Assembly (NCBI RefSeq): GCF_030380735.1
Contig: NZ_JAUDRZ010000026.1
Coordinates: 496,001-560,000, forward strand
Reading direction: 5' to 3'
DNA: 64,000 bases
From: Rhizobium sp. S152
GTDB taxonomy: Bacteria; Pseudomonadota; Alphaproteobacteria; Rhizobiales; Rhizobiaceae
This document shows, one piece after another, positions 16,792 to 26,299 of the stretch. The notes beneath the pieces are model-generated. The model ran no database searches. It was given only the letters and a program-made list of their open reading frames with translations, and was not told where the DNA came from. Both the position numbers and the translations under genes were made by a program. How positions within the stretch are numbered: the stretch's first letter is position 1; each line of letters begins with the position of its first letter.

Positions 16792-17376
16792 TTGGGGCGA
16801 CCACGCGAGTTCGATCCTGAAGAAGCCCTCGAAGTGGTGATGCGAATCTTCTGGCAGCGTGGCTACGAAGCGACGTCGCTCAACGACCTCACCGATGCGC
16901 TGAAAATCACCAAGACCAGCCTGTATCATGCGTTTGGGAAGAAGGATGCGCTCTTCGGCAAGGCGTTTGATCGCTACCGCAACACGTTGCTTTCCTTCAT
17001 TGACCCCGCCTTGGAGAGCGCGACGTCTCTCGAGGTCGTGTCGACCCTCCTCCACGGCTTTGCCGACGTCAACACGAAACCGGGAACTCCAACTGGCTGC
17101 CTCGTGACCAACGCGGCGATCGTTGGATCGGAGGAAGCCGAGCCGGTGAGGCTCGACCTCATTCGTGGCCGCGTTCATCTCGAAGCGAAACTTACTCAAC
17201 GCCTTGAACGAGCCAAGGCAGAGGGAGACCTCCCCGCGGACGCCGACCCGTCGGCATTGGCCAGCATGGTGATGATCTTCTCACATGGCATGAGCATACA
17301 GGCGTCGTCAGGGGCAAGCCGAGAAGGTCTTCATGCCGCTGTAGATCAGTTATTGGCCAGTTGGCCCCGCGCGTGA
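16792..17376 (+). CDS. TetR/AcrR-family transcriptional regulator
   Basis: About 194 residues. I prefer a TTG start at 16792: GGAGG at 16782-16786 is 5 bp upstream, and translation then opens with GRPREFDPEEAL, the classical start of this TetR subgroup. The ATG at 16780 would contain the ribosome binding site in the coding region. Helix-turn-helix: LNDLTDALKITKTSLYHAFG. The C-terminal domain has TPTGCLVTNAAI, the TetR_C motif shared with the regulator at 15196. It is divergent from the exported hydrolase and probably represses it. Confidence 0.93.
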   Translation: MGRPREFDPEEALEVVMRIFWQRGYEATSLNDLTDALKITKTSLYHAFGKKDALFGKAFDRYRNTLLSFIDPALESATSLEVVSTLLHGFADVNTKPGTPTGCLVTNAAIVGSEEAEPVRLDLIRGRVHLEAKLTQRLERAKAEGDLPADADPSALASMVMIFSHGMSIQASSGASREGLHAAVDQLLASWPRA

Positions 17377-17517
17377 GTTCATGCGCCAGCAGGGTGTGAT
17401 CTGCCAGGGTACGCCATCTTCCTCCAAACTCGCCCAACGTTTGACTGTCATTTCAGATTTGACAAAAACTGGATTCTGTTCCCCTCAGGACAATATTTTG
17501 ACGACTCAGGCACGATA

Positions 17518-17535
17518 TTGTACCAAGAGGAACAA
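17518..17535. promoter_or_regulatory. Dispersed operator-like site, copy A
   Basis: TTGTACC-aaga-GGAACAA: near-palindromic, one mismatch between arms, 79 bp before the ATG of the DUF1217 gene. The same element, with the same 4-nt spacer, occurs at 26179-26196 and 48239-48256. The rest of the 238-bp gap (17377-17614) has no gene I can support. Confidence 0.5.
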
Positions 17536-17614
17536 ATTATGTGGGTTTGGCGCGCGAATTATCGAGTCGCCATGACCTTCGCCGAACTCGAAATCCAGCC
17601 TGTAGGAGCATGCA

Positions 17615-20404
17615 ATGATCTCGTCGTCCATAGGCTACGCGCTGATCGCAAAAAGCATGCAGGCCGCACTGGAGCGTGTTGCGTCGGAGCAGTCCGTGAA
17701 GCGGGACGCCGAGTACTACAAGGGGCACATCAACGAAATCAAAGACGTCGACGGACTGCTAGCCGATCAGAAACTCTACAGCTACGCGATGGACGCTTAC
17801 GGCCTGAGTGACATGACATACGCGAAAGCCTTCATGAAGAAGGTCCTCGAAAGCGACCTCACCGATCCCAATAGTTTCGCCAACAAGCTGTCCGATTCCC
17901 GGTACAAAACCTTCGCGGCGGCTTTCAACTTCCATTCGCCGGCCGCCCAAGCGCAGACCGCCGCCCAGGAAGACCAACTGATCGGGCTCTACAACCAGTC
18001 GTTCCAAGACAGCGGCAAATCGGCCAACGCAGAGGCTGCGTACTTCAAGTCGGCGATGCGCTACGTTCACAACGTCAACGATCTGCTCAACAAGCCACGC
18101 CTGAAGGACTTTGTGATGGACACGTTCGGTATAGACGGCAGTCATGCCTCGCGCGCGTTCTTGAAAAGCGTTCTCACCAGCGACGTCAACGATCCCAACA
18201 GCTTCGTGAACACACAATCGAACGCGAAATATAAGGAGATGGCGTCATTCTTCAGTTTCGGCCCAGATGGCGACACATCCGGTACACCGCTCCCGGCTCA
18301 GACTGCCACACAGCGAGCCGATCTAGTCAGCAAAGCCACGGTGAATGGCAAATCGTACTTCCTTGCAAAAATCCAGACGATCGGAAACGTCGACGAGCTG
18401 CTGTCGGACCGTAAGATGAACGACTTCGTTCGCGCGACGTACGGTGTAGCGACAACTGTTTCCGACAGCGATCTCAAGGCTTACCTCACAGACCCAAAGG
18501 TCGCCGCTGAAAAGGGCTTCAAGCCTCTGAACGTGTCTTTCAGCTTCAAACCGGACGGCACCGTTAACGGTAGCGCCCAGACGAGCACCCAGTCGGCGGA
18601 CACGTCCGCGCGGTTCGACAAAGCTACAGCTTACTTTTCACGACGTATGGAGACGATAACTGGCGTAGACGACCTCTCCACCGACTCGGCTCTCGCCACG
18701 TATATCAAACTGGCATTCGCGGTGCCTCGCACCATGAAAACAGAAGATTTCTCGAAGATGCTCACCGATCCCGACTACGCGGCTTCGATTGGCGCGCCGT
18801 CCGCGCCATCAAGTTTCAACTTCAACAAGGATGGTTCCTTGGTCGGCACGGCACAGACGTTGGAGCAAAAAAACGGGATAGTCGAAAACTACACCCTTGG
18901 CTCGCTGCATAAGGTCGTAGACTACGATGACGCGCCAGGAGAGCCTTCCGACGTCTATTACGTCACTTCGACCGCCGCCAATTACAATAAGGCTCATTTC
19001 GAGCAGACGATAAAATCGATCAGCAACATTGACCAGCTGATGAGTGACGACCGCATGGTGTCGTATATCAAAGCAGCCTTCAGCCTCGGAAAACACGGGT
19101 ACGGCGCAGGCATCGCCGACGGTATGAGCGGTTACACAGTCAGGCAGGTCCTAGTGAATCCCAAACTTGCCGCCCAACTCGGCGTGTCCGATCTTCACGA
19201 CGCTTTTAACTTCAATGCGGATGGGTCAGTCTCGTCGGCCGCGGGGGCGCAAAGCGATACTCAACTCGAGGAAACATCTGTTCGATACATGGCCCGATAC
19301 CAAGACGAAGCCAAAAGCTTCATCAAGGACATCACTACTAACTACAAAAAGCGGGTCGTCGCTGACGCCTCGAAAATCCAAGATATCGGCGATCTGTTGA
19401 AAACCAACCGGGCGGCGGATATCGACAAGAAAAACGATGACCTTCCCGACGTCTACCACGTTGCCTTGCAGGCTTTCGGGCTGACGGAAGCAGAGGTCCC
19501 CAAATCGGTGGTTCGCAAACTGCTGGAAAGCGATGCGTATGCTGCCAAGGGCTACGTGGCGTCGTTCAAAGACCAGCGTATTACCAATTTCGCGCGTGCC
19601 TTCAATTTCAACAAAGACGGCAGCGTCGGCCAGCGGCTCACCGCCCTTTCAGCAGCATCGGTGACAAAATACGCCTCGAGCTTCAAAACCCAGGCTACGT
19701 TGTTCATGACCGAGGGGCCGACGAGAGACAAGGCATCGAAGGATGCGGTGAAGAGTGCAGAAGAGTTTGCGAAGGGGATGGACAAGGTCACGTCGCTTGA
19801 TGACCTGTTGGCCAATGCCAAGCTCACCGGTTTCATCCTCAAATCCGTGGGGCTAGAGCCCAAGGATTATTCGAAGGATACGCTCAAGAAGATATTCACT
19901 TCTGACCCGAGCAATCCGAAAAGCTTTCTGAACACGAAGGCGGACGGGAAGTTCAAGGAAATCGTTGCGGACTTCAACTTCGACACGAAGGGAAAGCTAA
20001 CTCGAGCCAAGCTGGGTGCCATCCAGGACCAAGGTGCCCTTGATCGTACGCAACGGGCGTACGTGCAGCAGAAAATGGAGACGCAACAGGGTGAGACGAA
20101 CGACGGGACGCGGTTGGCGCTGTATTTTGCGCGGAAGGCTCCCCAGATCACGTCGCTTTATTCGATCCTCGGTGACAAGGCCCTCTTCCAAGTGGTTGCG
20201 ACAGCATTCAACCTGCCAGCACAGATGGCGGGAATTCCGCCCGAAAAGCAGGTGAAGGTACTCGCGAGGTTTATTGACCCGAAAGACCTCGGCGATGCCA
20301 AGAAGGTCGACAAGCTGCTGCGGCGGTTCACTGCCATGTATGACGCTAAGAACACCCCGACACCGTCGCCGGCGTTGCAAATTCTGGGAAAGCCCGCACG
20401 CTAG
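17615..20404 (+). CDS. Large DUF1217 repeat protein
   Basis: A 929-residue soluble protein. GGAG lies 6 bp before the ATG. It is built from about eight tandem units of roughly 92-132 residues. Each has a VDxLL-type segment (near residues 45, 154, 259, 351, 472, 591, 728 and 847), a helical stretch with FLKKVLTSD-like sequence, and ends in an (A/S)F(N/S)F-xxDG motif (FNF/FSF near 104, 213, 309, 401, 531, 663 and 787). The last unit is incomplete. This is the DUF1217 pattern; single or few-domain members are encoded near flagellar genes in Rhizobiales. No flagellar gene is present in this window, and no signal peptide is obvious. A secreted or flagellum-related role is inference. Confidence 0.85.
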   Translation: MISSSIGYALIAKSMQAALERVASEQSVKRDAEYYKGHINEIKDVDGLLADQKLYSYAMDAYGLSDMTYAKAFMKKVLESDLTDPNSFANKLSDSRYKTFAAAFNFHSPAAQAQTAAQEDQLIGLYNQSFQDSGKSANAEAAYFKSAMRYVHNVNDLLNKPRLKDFVMDTFGIDGSHASRAFLKSVLTSDVNDPNSFVNTQSNAKYKEMASFFSFGPDGDTSGTPLPAQTATQRADLVSKATVNGKSYFLAKIQTIGNVDELLSDRKMNDFVRATYGVATTVSDSDLKAYLTDPKVAAEKGFKPLNVSFSFKPDGTVNGSAQTSTQSADTSARFDKATAYFSRRMETITGVDDLSTDSALATYIKLAFAVPRTMKTEDFSKMLTDPDYAASIGAPSAPSSFNFNKDGSLVGTAQTLEQKNGIVENYTLGSLHKVVDYDDAPGEPSDVYYVTSTAANYNKAHFEQTIKSISNIDQLMSDDRMVSYIKAAFSLGKHGYGAGIADGMSGYTVRQVLVNPKLAAQLGVSDLHDAFNFNADGSVSSAAGAQSDTQLEETSVRYMARYQDEAKSFIKDITTNYKKRVVADASKIQDIGDLLKTNRAADIDKKNDDLPDVYHVALQAFGLTEAEVPKSVVRKLLESDAYAAKGYVASFKDQRITNFARAFNFNKDGSVGQRLTALSAASVTKYASSFKTQATLFMTEGPTRDKASKDAVKSAEEFAKGMDKVTSLDDLLANAKLTGFILKSVGLEPKDYSKDTLKKIFTSDPSNPKSFLNTKADGKFKEIVADFNFDTKGKLTRAKLGAIQDQGALDRTQRAYVQQKMETQQGETNDGTRLALYFARKAPQITSLYSILGDKALFQVVATAFNLPAQMAGIPPEKQVKVLARFIDPKDLGDAKKVDKLLRRFTAMYDAKNTPTPSPALQILGKPAR

Positions 20405-20466
20405 CTTCCACTCACGGGGAAGAGATTGGCCCGAGCATTTTCACTAATCTTACCGCTCGCGATCCG

Positions 20467-23022
20467 TCAGGCCGATGCAGCACGCCCCGCTTCTTTTTCT
20501 TTCCAATATTCTTGATATCTTGGAAAGATGTTTCCTGGCAGCGCAAAATTTTCCGTCAGTTTAAGTGCATCAATAGCATCTTTTGCGCTCTTTCTGCCGA
20601 GGTCACGGTAAGCCTCAAACTGTGTAGGCTCGAAAAACTGATCAATGGTGCTCTGGTGAGGAAACGCTGGATTGGAAGCGCGATATCCGTCTGTTGCAAA
20701 ATCTAATCCGGCCATCATTGTAGCTTTGATGTAAACAATGACGCCGACTTTTTTGTCCGGGTAGCGAATTTCGCCGACAATAAACGGAGACTTAGCAATT
20801 TTCACACCGGCCGGGTATTGCCTGCTTTCCTGTCCGATAAGGAGAGCCGGGCCGATGCTGTCCTCAAAGTGAATTACGACACCAAAGTCCTCCTTAACCC
20901 TGCTCACGGCGGACACGAGCGATGAGAGGCTAATTGTTTCGTCTTGCTCAGCATCAACTACCATCGCGAGGGACACCTTGCGCCGGACAAGCTCGTAAAG
21001 CCCAAGGTTTTCAAAATGGCCGCCATCTGACAACTCTAAGAACCGAGAGCCGCGATTATAGCCTTTACCAAAGATACCCGATGCAAGGCCTGGACGAAGG
21101 TAGGTGGCTGATCGTTGCCTCCAGAATGACCGACTTTCACCAGCGTTAGGATTTCCGACCCACAGGCCGAGCCGTAAGTTAAAAAAAGACATAACAGCTG
21201 ATATGAGGCTCGTCCGCGTCAATCCCGTTCCGATATACCCGGCATGAGCGTTGGCAGCAGCACCAGAGGCCGCCATCGCGCTGGCGACACTGAGAGAACC
21301 ATGTCTTTCGACGTAGCTCTCCGTCCTCATCCATCCGGTAGCTTGCGAGCCGACGAAAGCACCCGAAATGCAAAAATTGTCACCACCTCGAACACTGATC
21401 TTCGCGACTTCGTCATTGTTCAATATGACGTGTGTGTTGATGATATGATACGGACGGCGACCGAGATCGCTCGGTCCATCCCACATTTCAGTGACTGAGA
21501 GACTGTCAGCGATGGTGGTTTTTCCGGCAACCCCAGCCTCAATCCTCGACACCATTGGCATGAACGTTTCCATCAACCTATCGCGATAAAAGCGATGTAG
21601 ACCTATCGAGTTTATGCTGCTGAATAGCCCCAAAGCTAGCGCAAGAAAGAACAAGCAATTACAAACAACCACGAGATAGGTGTCTAACGATGGCGCTCGG
21701 ACCAATTCTTGGCCAACAATTAGCGAACCCACGAGCAATGTCGCGATAAACAAAGCCGCACTTGTGATACCGAAAATCTGGCCTGCAAGACTTGGGTTCA
21801 CACTCTTGGCCTTGAGATAGTAACCGTAGAGTGCGGCGACTATCCCACTCATCAACGAAATGAGAGCGATCAACGAGTTGGGAAGGATCAAATGACCGAA
21901 CTCTAGGGCGGTGTCTTGTGGAGTCCGTTGAAGGTGTTCGACCAACTCTGGTGCCAACCCAATTAAAAGTGACAGTGATGAAAGTGGCAGGAACAAGCTC
22001 GAGAAGCGTTCAAAAAGTCGTCTCAAAACGTATGCCGGATTCGCTCCAGCGAGAGGCATAAAAGCGCCACCGATGGAGCCAAGGGCAAAAGCGTATAGGC
22101 CAAAAATCGCGGAGCCACTCAAGCCTTGCAGGTTAGCTAGTTGAGCCGACAGATAAGACGCTAGAACTATCGCCAGACTCCCCGCACCGATCCACAATAT
22201 CGAACTAACGATTTTAAAGGGGGCCGTTCGACCGGACCGACGCTCTGGCGCACGCGTCAGAGCTAGGAAAACCACACCGAGAAAGAACAGCGAGCCTAGA
22301 ACGCCCGCGTACCAAAGGAATAGGGTGAACAAAGGATGCTCGTACTTATTGAGAAACGGGCAATCCCAGCTTGTCTTGATCCATCTATCTATGGTGGCGA
22401 TACCCATAAAGCTTGCAATCAGTAACGGTATCCAAACTAGCAGGCTTATCATGATGGTCCGGACGAGGGCCACGAACAAACCAGCGAGCCCTATTCCGTC
22501 GCCGGATGTTAGATAGGAACCGTGATTCCGCAGAAACTCCAAATTCTTGGCAGCCATTTCACGGACTGACAGATGCTCGTAGAAGTTTTTCGACCCTACC
22601 CATTCCTCTGCATTTTTCCGCTGAACGACTTTGTTGAGGCTTTTTATTGCGCTCTCGTCCTTCCAATCTATTTCCTGGAAAGGAAAATCATCCGAACCGG
22701 AGCCAAAGGCTTTTAGCCCCGGACGAGCTAGCCGCTCCTTGGCGAGCCGTACGGAAGACCAAAACCATGTTAGCGATGTCCCAATGTATCCACCACCAGA
22801 CACGGTTGAAAGAAAATGAAAGCGATTGAGAAGACCTTCGGCCGCGAGCGTCTGCAGCACACCCAGCGCTACGATTCCTGATTTGATTCCGCCGCCTGAA
22901 AGCGAAATCCCTGAAAGGTCAGCCGGCACCTCCTTGTCACCCCAGATGGCTTTCCTCTCTTCGCGGAGCATCTCAAATTGATCGTGGAACAGAGCAGTTT
23001 CGCTTGTCGGTTGACCCGTCAT
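20467..23022 (-). CDS. Membrane-embedded patatin-like phospholipase
   Basis: About 851 residues from the ATG at 23022, which overlaps the TGA of the upstream gene (ATGA), so translation is probably coupled. The N-terminal part has the oxyanion motif SGGGIKSG and the nucleophile region STVSGGGYIG with Ser near residue 75-80. After about seven to eight hydrophobic segments (roughly residues 180-480), the catalytic Asp appears in LSDGGHFENLGLYEL near 670. This matches the split patatin/cPLA2-like proteins in which a membrane domain is inserted between Ser and Asp. Expected activity is lipid acyl hydrolysis at the membrane. It is the last gene of a three-gene unit with a secreted protein and a peptidoglycan hydrolase. 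Confidence 0.88.
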   Translation of the reverse strand: MTGQPTSETALFHDQFEMLREERKAIWGDKEVPADLSGISLSGGGIKSGIVALGVLQTLAAEGLLNRFHFLSTVSGGGYIGTSLTWFWSSVRLAKERLARPGLKAFGSGSDDFPFQEIDWKDESAIKSLNKVVQRKNAEEWVGSKNFYEHLSVREMAAKNLEFLRNHGSYLTSGDGIGLAGLFVALVRTIMISLLVWIPLLIASFMGIATIDRWIKTSWDCPFLNKYEHPLFTLFLWYAGVLGSLFFLGVVFLALTRAPERRSGRTAPFKIVSSILWIGAGSLAIVLASYLSAQLANLQGLSGSAIFGLYAFALGSIGGAFMPLAGANPAYVLRRLFERFSSLFLPLSSLSLLIGLAPELVEHLQRTPQDTALEFGHLILPNSLIALISLMSGIVAALYGYYLKAKSVNPSLAGQIFGITSAALFIATLLVGSLIVGQELVRAPSLDTYLVVVCNCLFFLALALGLFSSINSIGLHRFYRDRLMETFMPMVSRIEAGVAGKTTIADSLSVTEMWDGPSDLGRRPYHIINTHVILNNDEVAKISVRGGDNFCISGAFVGSQATGWMRTESYVERHGSLSVASAMAASGAAANAHAGYIGTGLTRTSLISAVMSFFNLRLGLWVGNPNAGESRSFWRQRSATYLRPGLASGIFGKGYNRGSRFLELSDGGHFENLGLYELVRRKVSLAMVVDAEQDETISLSSLVSAVSRVKEDFGVVIHFEDSIGPALLIGQESRQYPAGVKIAKSPFIVGEIRYPDKKVGVIVYIKATMMAGLDFATDGYRASNPAFPHQSTIDQFFEPTQFEAYRDLGRKSAKDAIDALKLTENFALPGNIFPRYQEYWKEKEAGRAASA

Positions 23023-23837
23023 TTCGACCAAACCCAATTCTGCTCTTTTTCCCGGAAGAGGCCGCGCCTCTCGAGGTCATTGATGCGGACAAAGCGTCCT
23101 GGTGAGACCATCAGATTGAAGCGGACGCATGCTAGCCCAGCACCGTCAACTGTATACTTCTTCACATCAACCTGACGATCCGAGATAGGTTGAGAGGCAT
23201 ATGCCGGGCTGATCCCGAGCCACGTCAGAAGCTGATTATGCTGGCCGGATTCGACTACCTTGGGATCAAACGAAAACTGGGAGCGATTGCTAGTCCAATG
23301 GCCGCCGTAAGGTATATCGGCACGAGCGTCGTTCGAAAATTTGCAGCCCTTCCTCGCAGCATACTTGATATGGAACTCCTCGATGGACTTGTAGTCTTGA
23401 TCCTTGTTCCGAGTCTTGAAGCCATAGTCGTGATATCGGTCATAAACGTACGACGAGACTTTTCTGTCGAAATACCTGAGCTCGGTCTCACACTTGTCGA
23501 CGTTCGGAGAGGAGTTGCGGTGGAGAGTGGTGTTTTCGGTATCGCCATCCCGATCTACAAGCGCGAGGTCGTAACCACTCTTGATGACCACCAGGCCTCG
23601 CCGCGGAGTCTTAGCATCCTCGTCACTGACCACATAAGTGAAGAAGACGCGACGACCCTGGAGGCGAACGTAATCTTGGAGATCGCCTTTGACGGTCCGC
23701 CATTCTTTGCCTACCGAGAAAAGCCAGGCCCCATCCTTCCGCAAGCTGGAAGGAACATCGTCACAGGCCGCATGCACCGATGACGCACCGATCGAACTGA
23801 TCGCTGCGGCGGCTACTAAAGCTCGTAGAATGCGCAT
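23019..23837 (-). CDS. Secreted protein of unknown function
   Basis: About 272 residues from the ATG at 23837, chosen because GGAGG lies 5 bp upstream and it opens with a signal peptide (MRILRALVAAAAISSIGASS, cleavage likely after VHA). The frame upstream overlaps the preceding gene. The mature part is polar, rich in Tyr, Arg and Asp, with four cysteines that could form two disulfides. No family is recognised. It overlaps the phospholipase gene by 4 bp and follows the peptidoglycan hydrolase by 37 bp, so it works with them: an inhibitor, chaperone or periplasmic partner are all possible. Confidence 0.85.
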   Translation of the reverse strand: MRILRALVAAAAISSIGASSVHAACDDVPSSLRKDGAWLFSVGKEWRTVKGDLQDYVRLQGRRVFFTYVVSDEDAKTPRRGLVVIKSGYDLALVDRDGDTENTTLHRNSSPNVDKCETELRYFDRKVSSYVYDRYHDYGFKTRNKDQDYKSIEEFHIKYAARKGCKFSNDARADIPYGGHWTSNRSQFSFDPKVVESGQHNQLLTWLGISPAYASQPISDRQVDVKKYTVDGAGLACVRFNLMVSPGRFVRINDLERRGLFREKEQNWVWSK

Positions 23838-23874
23838 AAGACCCTCCTTCGGTCGATCAATCAATTGGCGTTCG

Positions 23875-25728
23875 CTAGGTAGCGGGAGCCAGTCCACCTG
23901 CCACTTTTCGCAGTCCACCAAACAGAGAACTGAAACCATTCGTCGCGCCAAAGAGCCCCGTGAGCGCAGGGATTAATGTCGCTAGCGTTCCTGCAGCGGT
24001 GGGGATCGCGCCAAGTCCGAAGGGCGTGCCAATCACGCCAATGGCCTGCAAGATTGAGGTAACCGCGATCCCAACGACGCTCAGCTGAACGCTTGGACGC
24101 GAGATAGCGGGCTGCAAAGCCTTTTGTGGGCTGTCGGTCTTTGGAGAAGCTCCTTCGACCGACTGCGTCGTGCCGGCGACCCTTTTGTAGAGCAACGGGA
24201 GAAGCAACTGCACAAGATCGGGCTCCTCCGCCTCTTTATCGGCGGACTTGGGCTTCCCGTCTCCCGCCCCTTCTGACAACAGGCTTCTCAGCAAGCTAGC
24301 TGAATCTGACCCCCTGTTGCTTAAAGCTGCCTGCAGCAGAACTGTGAGCAGGACCCTCGTAACGTCACTTGTATCGATGTCAGAATTCGCAATCCCAGTC
24401 ATTGGCTTTTCCCCTCCTTGCAGAAGCCGAACTAGCAGCGAAAGTGCTGTGTTCTCCGGCTGACGTTCTGCTTTGGTATCGTTGGGCTGTTGAACCTCGT
24501 TGGCACCTGCCACGAGTGAGATATCGAGCGCGGCCGCGGTCTCAGGCCCGACCTCGCCGTCAACGACCAAACCATTTAGCTGCTGGAATTCAGTAACGGC
24601 TCGCTGGGTCTGCTTGGTGAAGCGTCCGTCGATGGGCCCTGGGTCCAGCTGGTTCTTTACGAGCGCGGCCTCGATTGCCGAAACTACGGTTTGATCCATG
24701 TTTGCGGCATTCAACGCGTAGATGCGCGAAGGCGGCAGCACTTTGACGTCGCCAGCCTCTTCGTATTCGATGCCGGGTATCAAGATACCGACGTCCCATT
24801 GCCGACCGCTTACAACGTCCGCTACGACACCGTAACGCCTTCCCTTTGCCTCGACCGTCCCGCCTTTGCCGTCGCAGATGGCGATGTGACCCATCTTTCC
24901 GGGTCCTGGCGGATAACGCAGTACGATGCCACCCACCGTTGAAGCCGCCTCCTCAACCGAGACTCGGACACCCAACGTCTGCGCGTCGTGCCGCCAAGCT
25001 CCCGTATATGCTTCCGCCACGCTCGGGTCGCTCGTGTCATCGGTGCAGCCATATAGAAGCTGCGCCTCTTGATAGACCACCCAGGAAACGAACTCCGCGC
25101 AGTCCCACGGCCCGTTCCAATCGGCTCTATCTTTCGGCACCAACACGTTCTGATAGGGTTGGCCGATGTGTTCCCTCGCCCGCTTGAGCAGGCCTGCTCC
25201 CGTCTTCGACCCCGCCACGACTTGAATTTCCACGTCCGGTTTACGGCCGTCCAAGTAGGCGTCGGCGCTCCCAGCCTGGAACATGTCATGAGACTGGTGC
25301 CACTGCGTCTCGGTAAGATTGTTTCCTTTCCCTGACTCTCGTCCGGCAATCGCCTTGAGGAAATCGATGGCCTGTTTTGGGTCTTCAAGTACGCCTGCTG
25401 TCAAAATGCGATCGGGGTCGTATCCGGGAACTCCAAACCCGTTGGCACCCGTCCACTTCTTGCCCGCACTCCCGATGCTCATCCCGACGTAGTTGCGCGA
25501 GAGAAGATCAAAGTTCGCGGCAGCGCCGTTGACCGGCGACGGAAAGCGCGAGATTTTGTGGCCACCGCCGATCTTCCCGTATCCTAGCTGACCAAAGCGA
25601 GCAGCCGCGGCGCTCGGGTACTGCGCACCGGGATTACAATATCGGAACGATGCCGGATCACTACCGGTGACATCTAGGCGCGTGTTTGCAGTAGCCGGGT
25701 CAGTTGACCGGCCAATAGCTAGAACCAT
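23875..25728 (-). CDS. Multidomain peptidoglycan hydrolase (NlpC/P60-like + PG-binding)
   Basis: A 617-residue protein; AGGAGG is 5 bp before the ATG. No signal peptide. Residues ~25-80 (FRYCNPGAQYPSAAAARFGQ) resemble the NNPGN-type muramidase domain of phage proteins. Residues ~175-320 look like an NlpC/P60 (CHAP-like) cysteine peptidase with Cys210 in GPWDCAEFVSW and His281 in KMGHIAICDGKG. Residues ~345-403 form a PG_binding_1 domain (DPGPIDGRFTKQTQRAVTEF, VDGEVGPETAAAL). A linker follows, then a strongly hydrophobic Gly/Ala-rich C-terminus (545-617) that could insert in membranes. It heads the operon with the secreted protein and phospholipase. The missing signal suggests non-Sec export or release by lysis (inference). 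Confidence 0.85.
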   Translation of the reverse strand: MVLAIGRSTDPATANTRLDVTGSDPASFRYCNPGAQYPSAAAARFGQLGYGKIGGGHKISRFPSPVNGAAANFDLLSRNYVGMSIGSAGKKWTGANGFGVPGYDPDRILTAGVLEDPKQAIDFLKAIAGRESGKGNNLTETQWHQSHDMFQAGSADAYLDGRKPDVEIQVVAGSKTGAGLLKRAREHIGQPYQNVLVPKDRADWNGPWDCAEFVSWVVYQEAQLLYGCTDDTSDPSVAEAYTGAWRHDAQTLGVRVSVEEAASTVGGIVLRYPPGPGKMGHIAICDGKGGTVEAKGRRYGVVADVVSGRQWDVGILIPGIEYEEAGDVKVLPPSRIYALNAANMDQTVVSAIEAALVKNQLDPGPIDGRFTKQTQRAVTEFQQLNGLVVDGEVGPETAAALDISLVAGANEVQQPNDTKAERQPENTALSLLVRLLQGGEKPMTGIANSDIDTSDVTRVLLTVLLQAALSNRGSDSASLLRSLLSEGAGDGKPKSADKEAEEPDLVQLLLPLLYKRVAGTTQSVEGASPKTDSPQKALQPAISRPSVQLSVVGIAVTSILQAIGVIGTPFGLGAIPTAAGTLATLIPALTGLFGATNGFSSLFGGLRKVAGGLAPAT

Positions 25729-26178
25729 TGTCGCCTCCTAAGGGCGATGATTGCGATGAACAAATTCGGATTGAGCGCGGCGAAATTCTGCAAAACCACG
25801 CAGATTTCAACTAAGCGCTGTATACACTCTAAAGCCGATTTCGTGACATTTATCAATCTAAAGTAATTTTGCAGTCAAGAGCAAAGTAACAGGTTCGTGA
25901 TTTAGTTTAACACTATGAGCATTGAACCACGAAAACCATCATCCGAATGAGGTATTATTTAGCGGTCTCCGAGGTATTTCATCCCGAAACGGCACAAAAG
26001 ACTGATATACCCATAGACCCCTCAATTCATGTCGCGCGGCTTCGCTTTTACTAAATTTTGTATTGGAGCGGGTTGCAAACGCGCGGCGGTATAGCAAGAT
26101 TTCATCCAAGCCAGCGCGCTGCACGGTAGGCCATGATCCGCCGAGCAGAAAGATCGACTTTGACGTCGCGGGACAATA
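25729..26178. other. Intergenic region without a supported gene
   Basis: An AT-richer stretch between divergent genes (peptidoglycan hydrolase operon and glutathione S-transferase). Open frames here lack ribosome binding sites and family similarity. It presumably holds the promoter of the hydrolase operon; no clear motif was found. Confidence 0.5.
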
Positions 26179-26196
26179 TTGTACCAACATGAACAA
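26179..26196. promoter_or_regulatory. Dispersed operator-like site, copy B
   Basis: TTGTACC-aaca-TGAACAA, two mismatches between arms, lies 103 bp before the glutathione S-transferase ATG. It shares the TTGTACCAA core and the spacing with the sites at 17518 and 48239. Confidence 0.5.
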
Positions 26197-26202
26197 AATG
26201 CT

Positions 26203-26230
26203 CGAATGTTGGAAATGGTCTCAACATTCG
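26203..26230. repeat. Inverted repeat in the GST leader
   Basis: CGAATGTTG at 26203-26211 and CAACATTCG at 26222-26230 are perfect 9-bp complements with a 10-nt loop, 69 bp before the GST start. It could be a second operator or an mRNA leader hairpin. Confidence 0.4.
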
Positions 26231-26299
26231 GTCGAATAATTCAAGACATGGGGAGCGTCTGCCGCTCTGCTGTCCGAAATGTCGAGCGGGACTATTTGA

